Below, piece by piece: positions 14,803-16,877 of a stretch of 16,877 nt of DNA. A program made the position numbers and the translations under genes. Positions within the stretch are counted from its first letter, which is position 1; the number at the start of each line of letters is the position of its first letter. The stretch is from CALEAR01 sp035301485 (GTDB taxonomy: Bacteria; Pseudomonadota; Gammaproteobacteria; Pseudomonadales; Alcanivoracaceae): assembly GCA_035301485.1 (NCBI GenBank), contig DATGUF010000026.1, forward strand, positions 1 to 16,877, in the 5' to 3' direction. The notes under the pieces were generated by a model. The model was not told the origin of the DNA. It worked only from the letters and a program-made list of their open reading frames with translations, and searched no databases.

Positions 14803-14940
14803 TTATAGAACTTCTTGATCGCCATCTCTAGCTTCTTTCACATCGCGCCATACTGCACGCACGATATACACTAACACACCTAGTGTTAATGCAGGCCACA
14901 TAAGAATATAAAACGTATAAAATGCTGTTTTAGCATCCAT
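14803..14940 (-). CDS. 45-aa single-helix membrane protein, putative small subunit of the adjacent symporter
   Basis: This short gene runs from an ATG at 14940 to a TAA. The product has a short N-terminus (MDAKTAF), one hydrophobic helix (about 6-27) with a YILMWPALTLGVL core, and a charged tail with RAVWRDVKEARDG. That layout suggests the tail lies in the cytoplasm. AAAGGAG stands 6 nt before the ATG, the best ribosome binding site in this part of the window. It lies 54 nt downstream of the symporter stop and before the shared terminator, so both genes share one transcript. Short proteins with FYxLxWP in the helix and RDxxxAR in the tail are known to me beside solute symporters as 'putative transporter small subunit'. 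That link is from memory. An effect on assembly or gating of the symporter is inferred. Confidence 0.8.
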   Translation of the reverse strand: MDAKTAFYTFYILMWPALTLGVLVYIVRAVWRDVKEARDGDQEVL

Positions 14941-14957
14941 GATTTTCTCCTTTAGCC

Positions 14958-14980
14958 GGCTGGCAAAATCATTGCCAGCC
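14958..14980 (-). promoter_or_regulatory. Intercistronic hairpin between symporter and small-subunit gene
   Basis: A perfect 9-bp stem (GGCTGGCAA with TTGCCAGCC) and a 5-nt loop lie 14 nt after the symporter stop. The stem ends only 4 nt before the AAAGGAG ribosome binding site of the 45-aa gene. No T run follows it. It could protect the symporter mRNA 3' end, mark a cleavage site or affect translation of the small gene. Confidence 0.6.
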
Positions 14981-14994
14981 CAGCTTATCTCATT

Positions 14995-16626
14995 TTACTG
15001 ATCGTAGCTTTGTACGCGCTCGCTAATGGTGTCGAAATCAAACGCAGGCTGTTTGCTCATTAAGCTTAAAATAATACATACGGTGGTGCTCACACCAAAC
15101 GCCGTTAATGAAGCGAGCAATACGGTGTAATCGCGCATGAAATCGAGGTTGATGTACAATGCAGCGATACCAGCAATAATACCCACCACCACACTAATGC
15201 GTAGGCCAACAAAACCAAACGCCATGAGGCCGATTACTACACCCGCACCAATGGAACCGATGATTTCAAAGAAGTAAGCCACTACGCCTGTCATGGGGAT
15301 AAGCTCAAAGCGCACTAAGCAGAACATGAGCATGGCCACCACCACCGACCAGGTAAATGCTTGGTTCGTCACTCTATCCCAGAAGGCACTCGCAATAACG
15401 GGGAATACAATGGCACCCCATAGCGCACCTACGAAAACAAGCGCCACAAGAATATCAAACGAGAAGCTTGCTAACACGATACCCGCCACAGTGGCCACTA
15501 TCATGGTGGCACGGCCAATGAGTAACATTTTCTCTGGGTCTGCTTTATCTTTAGCGATGTTCTTACCGTACACATCCGCCATGATTATGGCAGATAAGGC
15601 ACAGAGGTCTGAATCTGCTGTGGAAGATAACGAGCCAATCACCAACACAAAGAACAAACCAATCATGAAGGGTGATAAGTACTGCGCAACCACCTGCGGA
15701 ATGAGGTTGTTGGTATCGCCGTGTAGCGGCTCAATGCCTGCTGTAAGCGCTAACAAACCAATCATTCCTAAACCAATAACAATGGCACCGTAACCTAAGG
15801 TTGCCGTAATAAAGGCAGGCTTAATGTGCTGTTCATCCACTGCAAACAAGCGCTGCGAAATGGTTTGGTTACCAATGGCGTAAGCCAATACCGCAAAGAA
15901 GTAAGGCGCACCCTGCTCTAAAATAGCCGTTTTAGAGAAGAAGCTTTGCTGTTCGCTACTGAGCGTGCTTAAACCGGAAACAAAAGCTTCAGGCCCACCC
16001 ATGGCGAATAGCACAGCAGGAATAATAATCACTGCCACGGCCATAAGGGCTACTAACTGGGCGAAATCGGTAAATACTGCTGCACGGAAACCCGACCACA
16101 GTGTGTAACTAAGCACCCCTACCCCTGCGATAATAACACCCGCTTGGAATGATAAGGGCGACAACACCGCTACCAACGCACCTGCTGCGGTAAAGTTCAC
16201 CATTAAACTAATGGTGCTACCTAAAATGTTTGAAACCGCGAGGATGAGCTGGCTCGAAGAACCATGGCGTGCGTGGATCAGCTCGCCGAGGGTGTGCGCT
16301 TGGGGCGCTAACTTACGGAAACGCTGCCCAAAAGGGTAAATAAATAGAATCATCAAGGCGCCCCACAAACCGTAGTGCAAAGGCCCCGATACACCGTACT
16401 TATAGCCAGATGTAGCAGCAGCATAGAACGATGCTGCCCAAATCCAGGTTGCCGTCATACTCGATGAGGCAAAACCGATACCAATTTTTTGGTTGGCCAC
16501 CATGTAGGCGTCTGTGTTTTCTTCTTCTTTACGAATTAATAATGTTAGTAGATAAGTACCACCATAGAAGGCTGCTAGCATGAGCAACACAGTGGTGGTT
16601 GAGAACTGGAATCCTAAATCTGTCAC
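14995..16626 (-). CDS. Sodium:solute symporter (SSS family)
   Basis: This 543-aa inner-membrane protein has about 13-14 hydrophobic helices and belongs to the solute:sodium symporter family (LeuT fold), which couples solute uptake to sodium entry. The start of the family domain is seen in DAYMVANQKIG (39-49), followed by the GFASSSMTATWIWAASFYAAATSGYKYG helix region and FRKLAPQAHTLGELI (103-117). The WxWAAS...YKYGVSGP and RKxAPxAHTxxE elements recall DUR3-type urea/polyamine members, but this does not define the substrate. FVLVIGSLSSTADSDLCALSAI near 320-350 is another conserved core helix. The start is GTG at 16626 with GAGAAAG about 4 nt upstream, a moderate site. It is followed by a hairpin and a 45-aa partner gene. 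Confidence 0.9.
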   Translation of the reverse strand: MTDLGFQFSTTTVLLMLAAFYGGTYLLTLLIRKEEENTDAYMVANQKIGIGFASSSMTATWIWAASFYAAATSGYKYGVSGPLHYGLWGALMILFIYPFGQRFRKLAPQAHTLGELIHARHGSSSQLILAVSNILGSTISLMVNFTAAGALVAVLSPLSFQAGVIIAGVGVLSYTLWSGFRAAVFTDFAQLVALMAVAVIIIPAVLFAMGGPEAFVSGLSTLSSEQQSFFSKTAILEQGAPYFFAVLAYAIGNQTISQRLFAVDEQHIKPAFITATLGYGAIVIGLGMIGLLALTAGIEPLHGDTNNLIPQVVAQYLSPFMIGLFFVLVIGSLSSTADSDLCALSAIIMADVYGKNIAKDKADPEKMLLIGRATMIVATVAGIVLASFSFDILVALVFVGALWGAIVFPVIASAFWDRVTNQAFTWSVVVAMLMFCLVRFELIPMTGVVAYFFEIIGSIGAGVVIGLMAFGFVGLRISVVVGIIAGIAALYINLDFMRDYTVLLASLTAFGVSTTVCIILSLMSKQPAFDFDTISERVQSYDQ

Positions 16627-16718
16627 GTCTTTCTCACTGTCAATTAATAGGAACGCCGAAAAATGGCCGCCTTAAAGCAGCGACGCCATCGGCACATGAG
16701 GTGTTACTAGAAAAGCGG

Positions 16719-16802
16719 TCAGGTAGGAAAAGTTTTACTACAAACAGATAGCAAGGACAGGCGCTGTGATGGTTGTGCGGTATTTATCGGTACCGTGGCC
16801 AT
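16719..16802 (-). CDS. Possible 27-codon leader ORF upstream of the symporter
   Basis: An ATG at 16802 is preceded by GGGAGG with a 6-nt spacer, a stronger ribosome binding site than the symporter itself has. The frame ends at a TGA after 27 codons, 92 nt before the symporter start. The peptide (MATVPINTAQPSQRLSLLSV...) has no recognisable domain and no run of one amino acid typical of an attenuation leader. It could be a translated leader that affects symporter expression, the remains of a longer gene, or chance. The rest of 16627-16877 holds no other gene. A short inverted repeat (AGCAC/GTGCT) lies at 16848-16861 near the window edge. Confidence 0.35.
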   Translation of the reverse strand: MATVPINTAQPSQRLSLLSVCSKTFPT

Positions 16803-16877
16803 GAAAAACCTCCCTAAAAGTAAATAGATAAACCTTAAATCCTGATGAGCACTCGCGTGCTTTCTTGATATTTCAAT

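Noticed and set aside
15293..15793. A 166-codon + strand frame opposite the symporter
   Set aside because: It is the complement of a membrane-protein gene with skewed composition; it has no domain and no promoter or ribosome binding site.
16848..16861. AGCAC-tcgc-GTGCT hairpin near the right edge as a terminator
   Set aside because: The stem has only 5 bp, the T-rich part is broken, and the gene it might end lies outside the window.

Overview
The window looks like chromosomal DNA of a gammaproteobacterium, probably a free-living aquatic or marine heterotroph. The evidence is the gene order nrdR-ribD-ribE-ribBX-ribH-nusB-thiL-pgpA, a close match to gammaproteobacterial EttA, a TonB-dependent receptor, and a periplasmic cytochrome c peroxidase. 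Base composition and codon use look even throughout. I saw no rRNA, tRNA, insertion sequence, prophage, CRISPR array or integration site. The genus cannot be fixed from the sequence alone.

Left part (1-3021, + strand): the 3' end of dxs (isoprenoid and thiamine/pyridoxal precursor DXP) closes with a hairpin. It is followed by a small exported His/CxxC protein and a ZnuD-like zinc TonB receptor with a His/Cys-rich loop. A 10-bp hairpin separates znuD from the convergent folE.

Middle (3045-10980, - strand): read in the direction of transcription, the order is glyA, nrdR, ribD, ribE, ribBX, ribH, nusB, thiL, pgpA, a strong Rho-independent terminator, then folE. Genes are packed with gaps of 0 to about 90 nt. 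The cluster makes one-carbon units (GlyA), controls ribonucleotide reductase (NrdR), makes riboflavin (RibD, RibB, RibH, RibE), aids rRNA antitermination (NusB), makes thiamine diphosphate (ThiL) and makes phosphatidylglycerol (PgpA). The GTP cyclohydrolase II half of the RibB fusion has lost its zinc cysteines, so a separate ribA is expected elsewhere. Several starts are GTG or lie downstream of the longest ORF, as judged from Shine-Dalgarno sites.

Right part (10981-16877): a divergent intergenic region, then ettA (+), then a bidirectional terminator. On the - strand come a di-heme cytochrome c peroxidase, a half-size EamA-type membrane protein, and a sodium:solute symporter transcription unit. 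That unit holds a possible 27-codon leader ORF, the 543-aa symporter, an intercistronic hairpin, a 45-aa one-helix protein with an excellent ribosome binding site, and a strong terminator.

Most of the window is ordinary core genome. The points worth a second look are the symporter unit with its tiny membrane partner and regulatory hairpin, the zinc-related genes between dxs and pgpA, and the degenerate GCH II domain.
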